A stretch of DNA of 64,000 bases from Flavobacteriales bacterium (GTDB lineage: Bacteria > Bacteroidota > Bacteroidia > Flavobacteriales_F > PHOS-HE28): contig JAHBUL010000005.1 in the NCBI GenBank assembly GCA_019638085.1, positions 1 through 64,000 on the forward strand, in the 5' to 3' direction. Below are positions 1 through 7,084 of this stretch, in pieces. Each line of letters begins with the position of its first letter. Within the stretch, counting starts at the first letter, position 1. Below the pieces are notes generated by a model that did not search any database, was not told the DNA's origin, and saw only the letters and a list, made by a program, of their open reading frames with translations. A program made the translations under genes and the position numbers.

Positions 1-4
1 GCTA

Positions 5-439
5 TTATTCGTCAACTCTTAAAAATTCTCCTGCCATATTAAAGACAAGCACAAGGTTGTTGTTAAGTTGAACCTCTTGATTACCTAATTGAAGTTCCCA
101 TCCTATGATATAATATGTAGAGTAGTTTGAATTTACATAGGAAAGAATGTTAGTCGGAATAACACTGTCAGGTAGTTTTGTAGTCCCGTCAATATCTATG
201 ATTTCCTTTTGCTTGTTAAATTCTAATTTAACACCACAGGATAAAGTAATTTCATACATTTCCTCATTTTCATCATTCTCTTTAATTGTCTTTGAAATGG
301 AACAATTTGGGAAGTGAGCTGAAACATAGTTTTTGATTTCAGTCGGAACATTTTGTTCGGGGATAACAGTCTCTTTGTCACACCCAGTCATAAAGAGTAG
401 TGATAAAACTACTGCTGCTATTGTCATTAAGTTTTTCAT
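5..439 (-). CDS. PepSY-like small lipoprotein
   Basis: A 144-residue predicted lipoprotein. It has a short basic start, a hydrophobic stretch and a lipobox ending FMTGC with the acylated Cys at residue 20, so it should be anchored to a membrane facing the periplasm. The mature part has two similar halves, about residues 34-90 and 95-143. Each begins with a Pro-x(2,3)-Ile-x(2)-Tyr-Val type helix followed by beta-strand-like sequence, which resembles the PepSY-like (DUF2874) proteins common in Bacteroidota. The gene is AT-rich, unlike the chromosome beyond 2.46 kb, and sits beyond a long palindrome (535-671), so it is probably cargo of the cassette-like region. No enzymatic role can be claimed. 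Confidence 0.7.
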   Translation of the reverse strand: MKNLMTIAAVVLSLLFMTGCDKETVIPEQNVPTEIKNYVSAHFPNCSISKTIKENDENEEMYEITLSCGVKLEFNKQKEIIDIDGTTKLPDSVIPTNILSYVNSNYSTYYIIGWELQLGNQEVQLNNNLVLVFNMAGEFLRVDE

Positions 440-534
440 AATTCCAGTTTTTAAATTTTACGCTACTCTTTTATGGATTTTCGCAAACTCCTTTTATTCA
501 AATTTAGTAATATTTCTTGTATAGTGTCTCCTTA

Positions 535-671
535 GCTTGCAGGTAACGGTTTTAATAAAGCTAGTGCGGCTTTCCGGAATTTTGAAAGTACCGAAAATTT
601 TCTTTTTCAGACGACTTGGTCAACCGAAGACGTAATGGCCGCATTAGCTTTATTTTTTGTTACCCGCTGGC
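535..671. repeat. Long imperfect palindrome A, attC-like
   Basis: Left arm 535-570 and right arm 638-671 are inverted copies. Both carry the core GGTAAC (left) / GTTACC (right) and an inner block AATAAAGCTARTGCGGC. The 67-bp centre is AT-rich with weak secondary structure. The site lies between two minus-strand genes and ends 17 bp before the stop of the zinc-ribbon gene. Its size and fold resemble an integron attC site, but the outer core GTTACCC only partly fits the GTTRRRY consensus. A role as a recombination site is inferred from the shared core with palindrome B and from the nearby recombinase. Confidence 0.65.
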
Positions 672-687
672 TTTTTTTCTTTTTTAT

Positions 688-1038
688 TCAATCGATTCTA
701 GAGTCAATCGCTTTGACAAGTTCAAGTCGGTTCTCATAAAATACCTTTGGGAAATCAAGTTCTGGATCTCCGTTCATCCTTTTGTTCTCTGCGAAATAAT
801 TTCGAAGTCTTAGCAGGTCGTCAAAAGTCCTGGCGTATAGAAACCTGTCTTTGATCGGAATTTTATAGAAGTACAAGTCTGGGTCGAAGTCAATTTTCTT
901 GTTCAGTCCGCAAGAACTGCAGATTGCCAATCCTTTTCCTCCGATTTGAATTTTGTAGGTCCAAGTTTTCTCGTCAGCGTAGAAGGCTGCCCTTTTTCTG
1001 CATTTCGGACAAATAATGTCGATATCGGGATTTTTCAT
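688..1038 (-). CDS. Zinc-ribbon hypothetical protein (cassette cargo)
   Basis: A 116-residue soluble protein with two CxxC pairs, Cys10/Cys13 and Cys40/Cys43, about 27 residues apart. This is the pattern of a zinc ribbon. The C-terminal half is charged and probably helical. There is no signal peptide. I do not recognise a family. The gene almost fills the space between palindromes A and B: 11 bp separate its start from B and 17 bp separate its stop from A. This tight packing is typical of a single-gene cassette. Base composition is AT-rich. Confidence 0.65.
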   Translation of the reverse strand: MKNPDIDIICPKCRKRAAFYADEKTWTYKIQIGGKGLAICSSCGLNKKIDFDPDLYFYKIPIKDRFLYARTFDDLLRLRNYFAENKRMNGDPELDFPKVFYENRLELVKAIDSRID

Positions 1039-1048
1039 CGTTTGGTCA

Positions 1049-1149
1049 GCTTGCGGGTAACGGGCCGGCGATAAAACAAGTTGCCGAAGGCAATTTGCCC
1101 GAAGGGCGTAGTGACCGAAGGGAACGAAGTTTTATTGCCTGTTGGGCGC
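1049..1149. repeat. Imperfect palindrome B, attC-like, with CCGAAGG triplet
   Basis: Left arm 1049-1077 starts with GCTTGCGGGTAACGG, nearly the same as the left end of palindrome A, and ends GGCGATAAAAC. The right arm contains GTTTTATTGCC (1129-1139) and then GTTGGGCGC (1141-1149), where GTTGGGC fits the integron R' consensus GTTRRRY. The centre has three CCGAAGG cores spaced exactly 15 bp apart (1084, 1099, 1114). The first two form small perfect hairpins with GAA loops. The right end merges into the inverted repeat that flanks the dihydropteroate synthase gene. The region 1150-1382 otherwise holds only that repeat and AT-rich sequence without a gene. Confidence 0.6.
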
Positions 1150-1220
1150 TGTTAAATGGCGCGTAACCACAGCGTTTCTTTTCCCGGCCGATTCTCTTCT
1201 CTATTTGCATTGAGCGGCAC
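1141..1220 (+). repeat. Inverted repeat, left copy, flanking the sul-like gene
   Basis: This copy matches the reverse complement of 2288-2360. Conserved blocks appear in order: GTTGGGCGC, TTAAATGGCGCGT, CCCGGCCGA and GAGCGGCAC, with diverged AT-rich sequence between the last two. The pair encloses the dihydropteroate synthase gene. No target-site duplication is visible outside the pair. Confidence 0.7.
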
Positions 1221-1382
1221 TCATTAAGGGGAGTTGGTTGATTCTCTTTATTTTCAATTACCCCAATCTATTCCATCAAAACCAAGAGACCTTATTTTTC
1301 GCCTTTAAGAACTTAGTATTCCCAAGTTATAGATCAGCATAATAAAACCGTAATCCATCTTGAAATGGTTGTCAATTACAAA

Positions 1383-2201
1383 TTAGCAATTTAACATCCC
1401 AAGCACTTTTAATGCGTCACTTAAAGCTCTTACATCATGCGTACGGATGTAATCCACACCCATATAGCTTATATAAATTTCAGCAGCCAGGGTCGCTGGC
1501 GTTCGCTCGTTGACTCCTCGCCCAACAATAGTTCCTAAAAAAGATTTCCGAGAAACCGAAACAAGAATTGGTAATTTAAAGTATTCTTTTACTCGAAAAA
1601 TATTTTTCAAAACATATATTGACGTTTCTGGGTTAGAGCCTAAGAAGAAACCCATCCCTGGGTCTAAAATAATTCTTTCGGATGAAACGCCTGAATTTTG
1701 AAGTGAATTTATTCGTTGCGAAAAGAAATCAATTATTCCATTAAATATATTTTCGGGAACAGTTTCGATTACTTGGGCTTTCCCAAGCCGCTGTATGGAA
1801 TGCATAACAATGAGTTTGCAATTAGATTCTGCCAATTCAGGATATAATTCTGCGTATGGAAACCCTTGAATGTCATTTAAATAGTGGACATTCTTTTTTA
1901 AAAAATATTTTTGAACTTCGGGTTTGAATGAATCAACAGAAACTGAAATATTTTGAGAATGCAATTTGTCGATGACATCATTTAAACGGATTATTTCCTC
2001 ATGAGGCTTTACTTCTTTTGATTCAGGATTACTGGAAGCGGCTCCTACATCAATTATGTCAGCGCCATCCTTAACAAGTAGAAGTGATTTCTCTATAGCT
2101 TTATCATAATTTAAATAAAGGCCGCCATCTGAAAAGCTGTCTTCAGTAATGTTTACTACACCTAGTATTGTAGGCTTTTTTAATTTCATATGTTTTTTCA
2201 C
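1383..2201 (-). CDS. folP: Sul-type dihydropteroate synthase
   Basis: Condenses p-aminobenzoate with dihydropterin pyrophosphate to form 7,8-dihydropteroate in folate synthesis. The TIM-barrel motifs are present: GVVNIT-x-DSFSDGG (14-27), VDSF (89-92), LNDI (108-111), LDPGMGFF (179-186), SRKSF (217-221) and the phosphate-binding RTHD (253-256). Wording such as ASSNP, YLNDIxGFP, VMHS and GMGFFLG is what I remember from mobile Sul1/Sul2 enzymes rather than ordinary FolP. Sul enzymes resist sulfonamides through a Phe-Gly insertion in the pABA pocket, and the GMGFFLG loop here is compatible with that. The first codon is GTG; an ATG at 2189 gives an N-terminus closer to Sul2. The gene is AT-rich, flanked by inverted repeats and next to a recombinase, so it is probably acquired. 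Resistance itself is inferred. Confidence 0.85.
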   Translation of the reverse strand: MKKHMKLKKPTILGVVNITEDSFSDGGLYLNYDKAIEKSLLLVKDGADIIDVGAASSNPESKEVKPHEEIIRLNDVIDKLHSQNISVSVDSFKPEVQKYFLKKNVHYLNDIQGFPYAELYPELAESNCKLIVMHSIQRLGKAQVIETVPENIFNGIIDFFSQRINSLQNSGVSSERIILDPGMGFFLGSNPETSIYVLKNIFRVKEYFKLPILVSVSRKSFLGTIVGRGVNERTPATLAAEIYISYMGVDYIRTHDVRALSDALKVLGMLNC

Positions 2202-2287
2202 TTTAATTGCCTTTTCTATTCTGCTCTGTCTGTGGTTTTATTTCATATCTTTTTAATTTAATTCGCGGATTATTGTTTCCCTAAACT

Positions 2288-2360
2288 GTGCCGCTCGTCT
2301 TTTGTTTTTATATTTCTCGGCCGGGCTATTTATTTAACGCGCCATTTAATTGCGCCCAAC
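2288..2360 (-). repeat. Inverted repeat, right copy, flanking the sul-like gene
   Basis: Partner of 1141-1220 in the opposite orientation. Its outer end reads GCGCCCAAC on the plus strand, the RYYYAAC form seen at the left end of many integron attC sites. The 98 bp between this repeat and the recombinase stop would be the place for an attachment site, but I see no second arm there. Confidence 0.65.
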
Positions 2361-2458
2361 TAGTCGGTTGTAACTACAGTGGGGTTTATTTCCGGACTTG
2401 GTTTGTGCTTGGAGTGGTTACTATCATACTATTGGGGCACGTAAAGCCCAGTAGGCAT

Positions 2459-3634
2459 TTAGATGTCCAAGTCCTCCAGCGGGCTGCGGATCTTACCCAA
2501 GGCTTTGGTGCTGACATGCGTGTAGATCTCGGTGGTTTTGCTCGAACTGTGCCCTAACAGGGTTTGAATATAGCGCAGGTCGGTTCCTTTTTCCAAAAGA
2601 TGGGTGGCGAAGGAATGCCGGAGCGAATGGACGGTGGCCGGAGCGGTAATGCGCGCCTTGGCTTTGGCCTGCTTGAAAATGGCTTGGACACTGGTGGCCG
2701 AATAGGCTCCTCCGCTTTGGCCTTCAAAGAGAAAGACCTTGGGCCGGTACTCAGCTAGGTACAGGTCCAATCGTTCAAGGACTTTGGGACTGAGCACGGT
2801 GATGCGGTCCTTCTTTCCTTTTCCGCCCCGGACCACGATCTGATGGCGCTCCGGAATGATGTTGCTGCGTTTTAGGCTGATCAATTCGCCGAGCCGAAGG
2901 CCGGCGGAATAGATCAGCATAAGTATGCATTGGTGCTTGAGATTGTCTACGGAACGAAGAATGGATGTTACCTCTGCTTCGCTTAGCACGTTTGGCAGCT
3001 TCCGTTCGGAGCGCGGTCGCTCAATGAACTTTACTCGGTGAGCATCGCCCATTACATCCTTGTAATAGTAGCGAACGGCATTCACCACTTGGTTCAGGTA
3101 GCTGTTGCTCACCTTGCGCGCGGAGGCCAAGTGATGCTGATAGCGCTCGATGTCCTCTGTTCGGATATCGTTCGGATGTTTTCCGGGAAAGTGCTGGAAG
3201 AATTTCTTGGTGGCGCTCAGGTATGTGTTGATCGTCCGCGGGCTGTAGCGAGCGATCTCCAATTTTTGCTGCATGCGTTGCAGTGCTTCCGCAATGTCGG
3301 CGCTCAGTGGCACTTCGGCCGGTTGGGGCAGTTTATCGCCTTGTGTCCTTATTTCAGGCTTCGCTGGAGTGGGAGCACTTTCGGCCTTCTTGAACAGGGC
3401 ATCCGCATTCACCCATGCTTGGCCCTTGTAAGCAGCGAAGATGGCTTTCATGCTGGTGCTGCCGTTCTCCACATGCCAACACTTATAGGTTTTGCTCCAT
3501 TGAGCACCGATGGACTTGGCGGTGGCGATCAGCTGGCTGTCGTATGGAAAGCGCAAGGCGATCCGGCGCTGGCCGTTGTGGTCCAGCGCTTCCAGGTTCA
3601 CGGTTTTCCGATCGACGGACTTTTCGTCGGGCAT
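2459..3634 (-). CDS. Tyrosine recombinase with N-terminal extension
   Basis: Site-specific DNA recombinase of the XerC/D-integrase fold. All catalytic positions are visible (numbered from this ATG): Arg247 in SAGLRLGEL, the beta-hairpin Lys in GGKGKKDR (272/274), His336-x2-Arg339 in HSLRHSFATHLL, His362 in LLGHSS and the nucleophile Tyr371 in TEIYTHV. A SAM-like core-binding domain spans about 112-195. About 95 extra residues at the N-terminus form a domain I recall from other Bacteroidota integrases (pattern ..RFPYD..L....K..GA.WSK..KCWHV..). The roughly 20-residue insertion that marks IntI is absent. Base composition is host-like, in contrast to the AT-rich genes beside it. An in-frame GTG at 3652 is an alternative start. 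Its stop side faces the cassette-like region. Confidence 0.88.
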   Translation of the reverse strand: MPDEKSVDRKTVNLEALDHNGQRRIALRFPYDSQLIATAKSIGAQWSKTYKCWHVENGSTSMKAIFAAYKGQAWVNADALFKKAESAPTPAKPEIRTQGDKLPQPAEVPLSADIAEALQRMQQKLEIARYSPRTINTYLSATKKFFQHFPGKHPNDIRTEDIERYQHHLASARKVSNSYLNQVVNAVRYYYKDVMGDAHRVKFIERPRSERKLPNVLSEAEVTSILRSVDNLKHQCILMLIYSAGLRLGELISLKRSNIIPERHQIVVRGGKGKKDRITVLSPKVLERLDLYLAEYRPKVFLFEGQSGGAYSATSVQAIFKQAKAKARITAPATVHSLRHSFATHLLEKGTDLRYIQTLLGHSSSKTTEIYTHVSTKALGKIRSPLEDLDI

Positions 3635-3756
3635 GGTGCGATCAAGATACACTGCCGCAGCTTGATCAGAACAGTGGGGAAGGTGTGCAGTTGCACGGAC
3701 CAGGCCTTCCCCGGTTCTCTCCTTTTCGGAAGGAGGAAATGGATCCAGCGGTATGC

Positions 3757-5049
3757 CTACAGCACCGCCACCACTTCTTCCAACTTCACACCACGAGACC
3801 CCTTCACCAGCACCAGCAAACCGGTGGGATGTGAGGCCTTCAACGCCTCCACGGCTCCGGCCACGTTCGGAAAGCGCCGAAAAGCCACCTCTGGTGCGGC
3901 CTTCATGAACTCCTCTCCCACAAGGATCGCATCCAGCCCGATCTTTTGCACGAGGTGAACGATGGCCTCGTGTTCCGCCAAGCTGGTGGCTCCCAACTCA
4001 CGCATGTCACCGAGGATGGTCAGCTTTTTCCGGTTGCTGCGCAGGTTCTTGAAGTTCTCCAAGGCTGCGGCCATGCTCGTGGGGTTGGCGTTGTAGGCAT
4101 CCAGCACCAACTGATTGCGGCCGGTCTCCTTCAGTTGTGAACGGCTATTCGCTGGTACGTATTCATCGATGGCGTTGATGATGTCGTTGTCGTCCACATC
4201 GAAGTGGCGACCGATCGCCACGGCTGCCAAGGCGTTGGGCAGGTTGTATCCGCCCACGAGCTGCGTTTTCCCGTGCCAGCGGCCTTCGCGCTGCGCATCC
4301 TCGAACATGAAATGCATGTAGTGGCTTTCGCCTTCCTCTTCGGCCCCGCGCACATCGCAATGCGGGCCGATGCCGTAGGTCACGCGGTCCAGTCCTTCAC
4401 TTTCGGTCATCAGGAGCGGGTCGTCGCCGTTGACGAATGCGATTCCGCCGTGGGTGCGCAGCCAGTTGTAGAGTTCGGTCTTGGTGCGCACCACGCCTTC
4501 CAGGGATCCAAAGCCTTCCAGATGTGCTTTGCCGATGTTGGTGATCAGTCCGTGCGTAGGCTCCGCGATGGCGCAGAGCTCCGCGATGTCACCGCGTTTA
4601 CTCGCACCCATCTCGATGATGGCAAGCTGGTGCTCCGGTTCCAGCTTCAGCAGGGTGAGCGGCACACCGATGTGGTTGTTCAAGTTCCCCTCCGTGGCCA
4701 AGGTGGAACGGTTCTGCTCCAGCACGGCATGCAGCAACTCCTTGGTGGTGGTCTTTCCGTTGGTGCCGGTGATGCCGATCACGGGGATGTCCAAGGTGCG
4801 GCGGTGCTCAAGGGCCAGCTCCTGCAGTGCTTTCAACGTGTCGGCTACCAGCACGTAGCGCTCGTCCACGGCTACGACCGGATCGTCCACTACGGCATTG
4901 GCGCATCCTTGCTCCAAGGCCTTGGCAGCAAAGGCATTGGCGTTGAAGTTCGGGCCGCTCAGCGCGAAGAATATGCCTCCGGGCAAGGGCTTGCGGGTAT
5001 CCGTGCAGATGCCCGTGGAGGAGAGGAAGAGGGAGTGGAGGTCGGGCAT
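3757..5049 (-). CDS. murF: UDP-N-acetylmuramoyl-tripeptide--D-alanyl-D-alanine ligase
   Basis: Last cytoplasmic step of the peptidoglycan precursor pathway: ATP-dependent addition of D-Ala-D-Ala to UDP-MurNAc-tripeptide. The Mur ligase layout is complete. An N-terminal substrate domain carries STGICTDTRK (11-20) and IFFALSGPNF. The central ATPase has GTNGKTTTK with P-loop Lys99, followed by GNLNNHIGVPLTLL and IEMGASKRGDI. A C-terminal domain contains LDAYNANPTSM and ILGDMRELG. Length (430 residues) is normal. It lies upstream of gldJ in the same direction, separated by a terminator and a 200-bp spacer. The recombinase follows its stop codon by about 120 bp. Confidence 0.95.
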   Translation of the reverse strand: MPDLHSLFLSSTGICTDTRKPLPGGIFFALSGPNFNANAFAAKALEQGCANAVVDDPVVAVDERYVLVADTLKALQELALEHRRTLDIPVIGITGTNGKTTTKELLHAVLEQNRSTLATEGNLNNHIGVPLTLLKLEPEHQLAIIEMGASKRGDIAELCAIAEPTHGLITNIGKAHLEGFGSLEGVVRTKTELYNWLRTHGGIAFVNGDDPLLMTESEGLDRVTYGIGPHCDVRGAEEEGESHYMHFMFEDAQREGRWHGKTQLVGGYNLPNALAAVAIGRHFDVDDNDIINAIDEYVPANSRSQLKETGRNQLVLDAYNANPTSMAAALENFKNLRSNRKKLTILGDMRELGATSLAEHEAIVHLVQKIGLDAILVGEEFMKAAPEVAFRRFPNVAGAVEALKASHPTGLLVLVKGSRGVKLEEVVAVL

Positions 5050-5081
5050 GGAGGCGGATCAGCAGCTCGGCCGCGGACCTA

Positions 5082-5093
5082 CCTGCCGGCAGG
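5082..5093. repeat. Short perfect palindrome CCTGCCGGCAGG
   Basis: A 12-bp palindrome just upstream of murF, followed by a further GCAGG. The 5094-5248 spacer also holds short repeats of the word ACCGACAAC. REP-like; function unknown. Confidence 0.4.
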
Positions 5094-5248
5094 CAGGAGC
5101 GCGGGGGTGCAGAGAAACTTAATAGGTGATGGAATCATGGTGACTAGTGAATGGACGACTGCCACTGCCGAATACCTCCGGCGTTTTCTTGACATGGCAA
5201 CGCCTGACAACCGACAACGAACAACCGACAACTGGACCCCAAAGAAAA

Positions 5249-5277
5249 GGCCCCGACAGTTTCCATGCTGCGGGGCC
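5249..5277 (-). terminator. Rho-independent terminator of gldJ
   Basis: Perfect 7-bp stem GGCCCCG/CGGGGCC with a 15-nt loop. Read on the minus strand it is followed by CTTTTCTTT. It starts about 20 bp after the gldJ stop codon. Confidence 0.75.
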
Positions 5278-5297
5278 CTTCCGGATTCAATTGAAGA

Positions 5298-7061
5298 TCA
5301 CTTGTTCAGTTTCTTCCTGCGCTTATCGTCGCCGAGACCTACTGGACTGCCGACGCGCGTCATGGCGCAGCGGAAGCCGATGGTGGCGGTGCTTTGGCGC
5401 TCATCCAAGAAGCGTCGGGTGCCGGGGTTGGCCCAGTAGATCCGATCCGCCCAGCTGGCACCCTTGTATACGCGGGCATGGTCGTTGATCAGTGTGGTCT
5501 TACCCCAGTCATACATCGGATTGCCTTCTTTGTCCGGTTGCTCGTAATAGATGCTGCTTTCCAGATCACCGTCCACAAAATCGATGTTATCCGATTGTCG
5601 GTAGTTCCGACGGTCGATGTTCTCCTCCACGGTCACCCTCCGCTCTTTCAGGTCGCCGGGCTGCTGGGTCTGGTATTCGCTGAGGCCAGCGAGCAGCTTG
5701 GGGCAGATCTCCAGATCTTGTGCCTTGATCATGTCCACCATGTCCTGCACGAGTTGGTTGGCCGGATCGAACTTGCGGGAATTGTTGAGTTCCACGGCCT
5801 GCTCGATCTTCACCATCAGGTTGTCGATCAGTGTGGCTTCCTCTTCCGAAGCACGGCCCTGCATTTTCTCCTGGAACTGGGTCAGCCAGTACTGGATGCC
5901 GTCAATGTCATAGATCACCTTGTCGTACTTGTCGGCAATGGCACCATCGCTGTTCAGTACCTTGGTCTTGAAGACGTTGCCGCGGAAAGGCTGAAGGCCG
6001 TTCACATCCTCGAAGCTGAGCGGGCGGTATACGTCCATGGTCCATTCGCTCACGTTGCCGGCCATGTTGTACAGTCCGTAATCGTTGGGCCAGTAGCTGA
6101 ACACCGGTGCCGTGATGTCGGCGTTGTCATTCAGGCTTCCGGCCACTCCCATATAATCACCCCGACCACGCATGAAGTTGCCGCGGAAATCCCCGAAGAA
6201 GGCACCGCCTTTTTTACGGTTATCGTAGCGGACGAAGTGGCCATTCCATGGATAGACGCGACGTTCCACGATGCGCTCATCCACGGTGTTCCCCACCAAG
6301 CCGTAGGCGGCGAATTCCCACTCCGCTTCGGTAGGAAGCCTGTAGCGTGGCAGCATGATACCATCTTCCATGCGCACGTTACGGGTGTCGCGGTTCGGGT
6401 TGAAGTCCTGTATGCCATCCACCTTCTTGCCGCTCTCGTATTGGCCCGCCAAGTAGCTATCCGATGTGAAGTGGTCCTCGTTGATCTGGTTCGGGTAGTG
6501 CTCGAAAAGACCTTCACGGATCAGGATGGCCTCGTTCACACGGTCGCCACGCCATGCACAGAAATCATTCGCTTGCAACCAGTTCACACCCACTACCGGA
6601 TAATCGCGGTAAGCCGGGTGGCGGAGGTAGTATTCCACTTTCGGCTCCATGAAGGCGAGCTTGCTGCGCCAGACCAAGGTGTCGGGCAGGGCCTTCTTGT
6701 AGATCTCCGGATAATCCGCGCCATAGACGCGATCCAACCAGTAGAGGTATTCGCACCAGTGCAGGTTGGTCACCTCGGTCTCATCGATATAGAAGGAGGA
6801 GACGGTGACCGTACGGGGGATGTTGTTCCATTCGTGGGTAAGGTCGTCCACGATCCGACCCATGGTGAACTGGCCACCTTCCACAAGTACAAGTCCGGGG
6901 CCGGTCTCCTGATCCTCGAACATCGCTTTCTCAAAACCTCCGTTCTTGGAGTCGTTGTAGTTCCAACCCGTGGAGGTGCTCTGTTCGAACCGGCAACTGC
7001 TGAGCAGTATGGCGGAGCAGGCGAGCAGGCCCAGGTTCCGTGTCAGGTCCTTCATGTTCAT
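5298..7061 (-). CDS. gldJ: Gliding/T9SS lipoprotein GldJ
   Basis: Outer-membrane lipoprotein of the type IX secretion and gliding machinery, in the formylglycine-generating-enzyme-like (SUMF1) fold family together with GldK. The chosen ATG gives a short signal peptide with lipobox ILLSSC. Family motifs: GGQFTMGR, FYIDETEVTNLHWCEYLYW, PVVGVNWLQANDFCAWRG, RLPTEAEWEFAAYG, GLYNMAGNVSEWTMDVY and, near the end, VYKGASWADR and TIGFRCAM. A charged insertion of about 130 residues sits between the last two groups. Its neighbours porU and porV support the call, since gldJ-porU-porV linkage is conserved in Flavobacteria. An upstream start at 7100 would overlap the porP-like gene, so 7061 (or 7055) is preferred. 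Confidence 0.93.
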   Translation of the reverse strand: MNMKDLTRNLGLLACSAILLSSCRFEQSTSTGWNYNDSKNGGFEKAMFEDQETGPGLVLVEGGQFTMGRIVDDLTHEWNNIPRTVTVSSFYIDETEVTNLHWCEYLYWLDRVYGADYPEIYKKALPDTLVWRSKLAFMEPKVEYYLRHPAYRDYPVVGVNWLQANDFCAWRGDRVNEAILIREGLFEHYPNQINEDHFTSDSYLAGQYESGKKVDGIQDFNPNRDTRNVRMEDGIMLPRYRLPTEAEWEFAAYGLVGNTVDERIVERRVYPWNGHFVRYDNRKKGGAFFGDFRGNFMRGRGDYMGVAGSLNDNADITAPVFSYWPNDYGLYNMAGNVSEWTMDVYRPLSFEDVNGLQPFRGNVFKTKVLNSDGAIADKYDKVIYDIDGIQYWLTQFQEKMQGRASEEEATLIDNLMVKIEQAVELNNSRKFDPANQLVQDMVDMIKAQDLEICPKLLAGLSEYQTQQPGDLKERRVTVEENIDRRNYRQSDNIDFVDGDLESSIYYEQPDKEGNPMYDWGKTTLINDHARVYKGASWADRIYWANPGTRRFLDERQSTATIGFRCAMTRVGSPVGLGDDKRRKKLNK

Positions 7062-7084
7062 GGTTCGTTGCAGGTTGCTTCTTC

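Noticed and set aside
1141..2360. A classical transposon carrying the sul-like gene
   Set aside because: Inverted repeats are present, but no transposase gene lies inside and no target-site duplication is visible (flanks GCCT and TAGT).
2459..3652. Calling the recombinase a true integron integrase (IntI)
   Set aside because: The C-terminal wording (IYTHV..IRSPLEDL) is IntI-like, but the IntI-specific insertion before the HxxR motif is absent and the gene faces the array with its 3' end. Kept as a tyrosine recombinase with integron-like surroundings.
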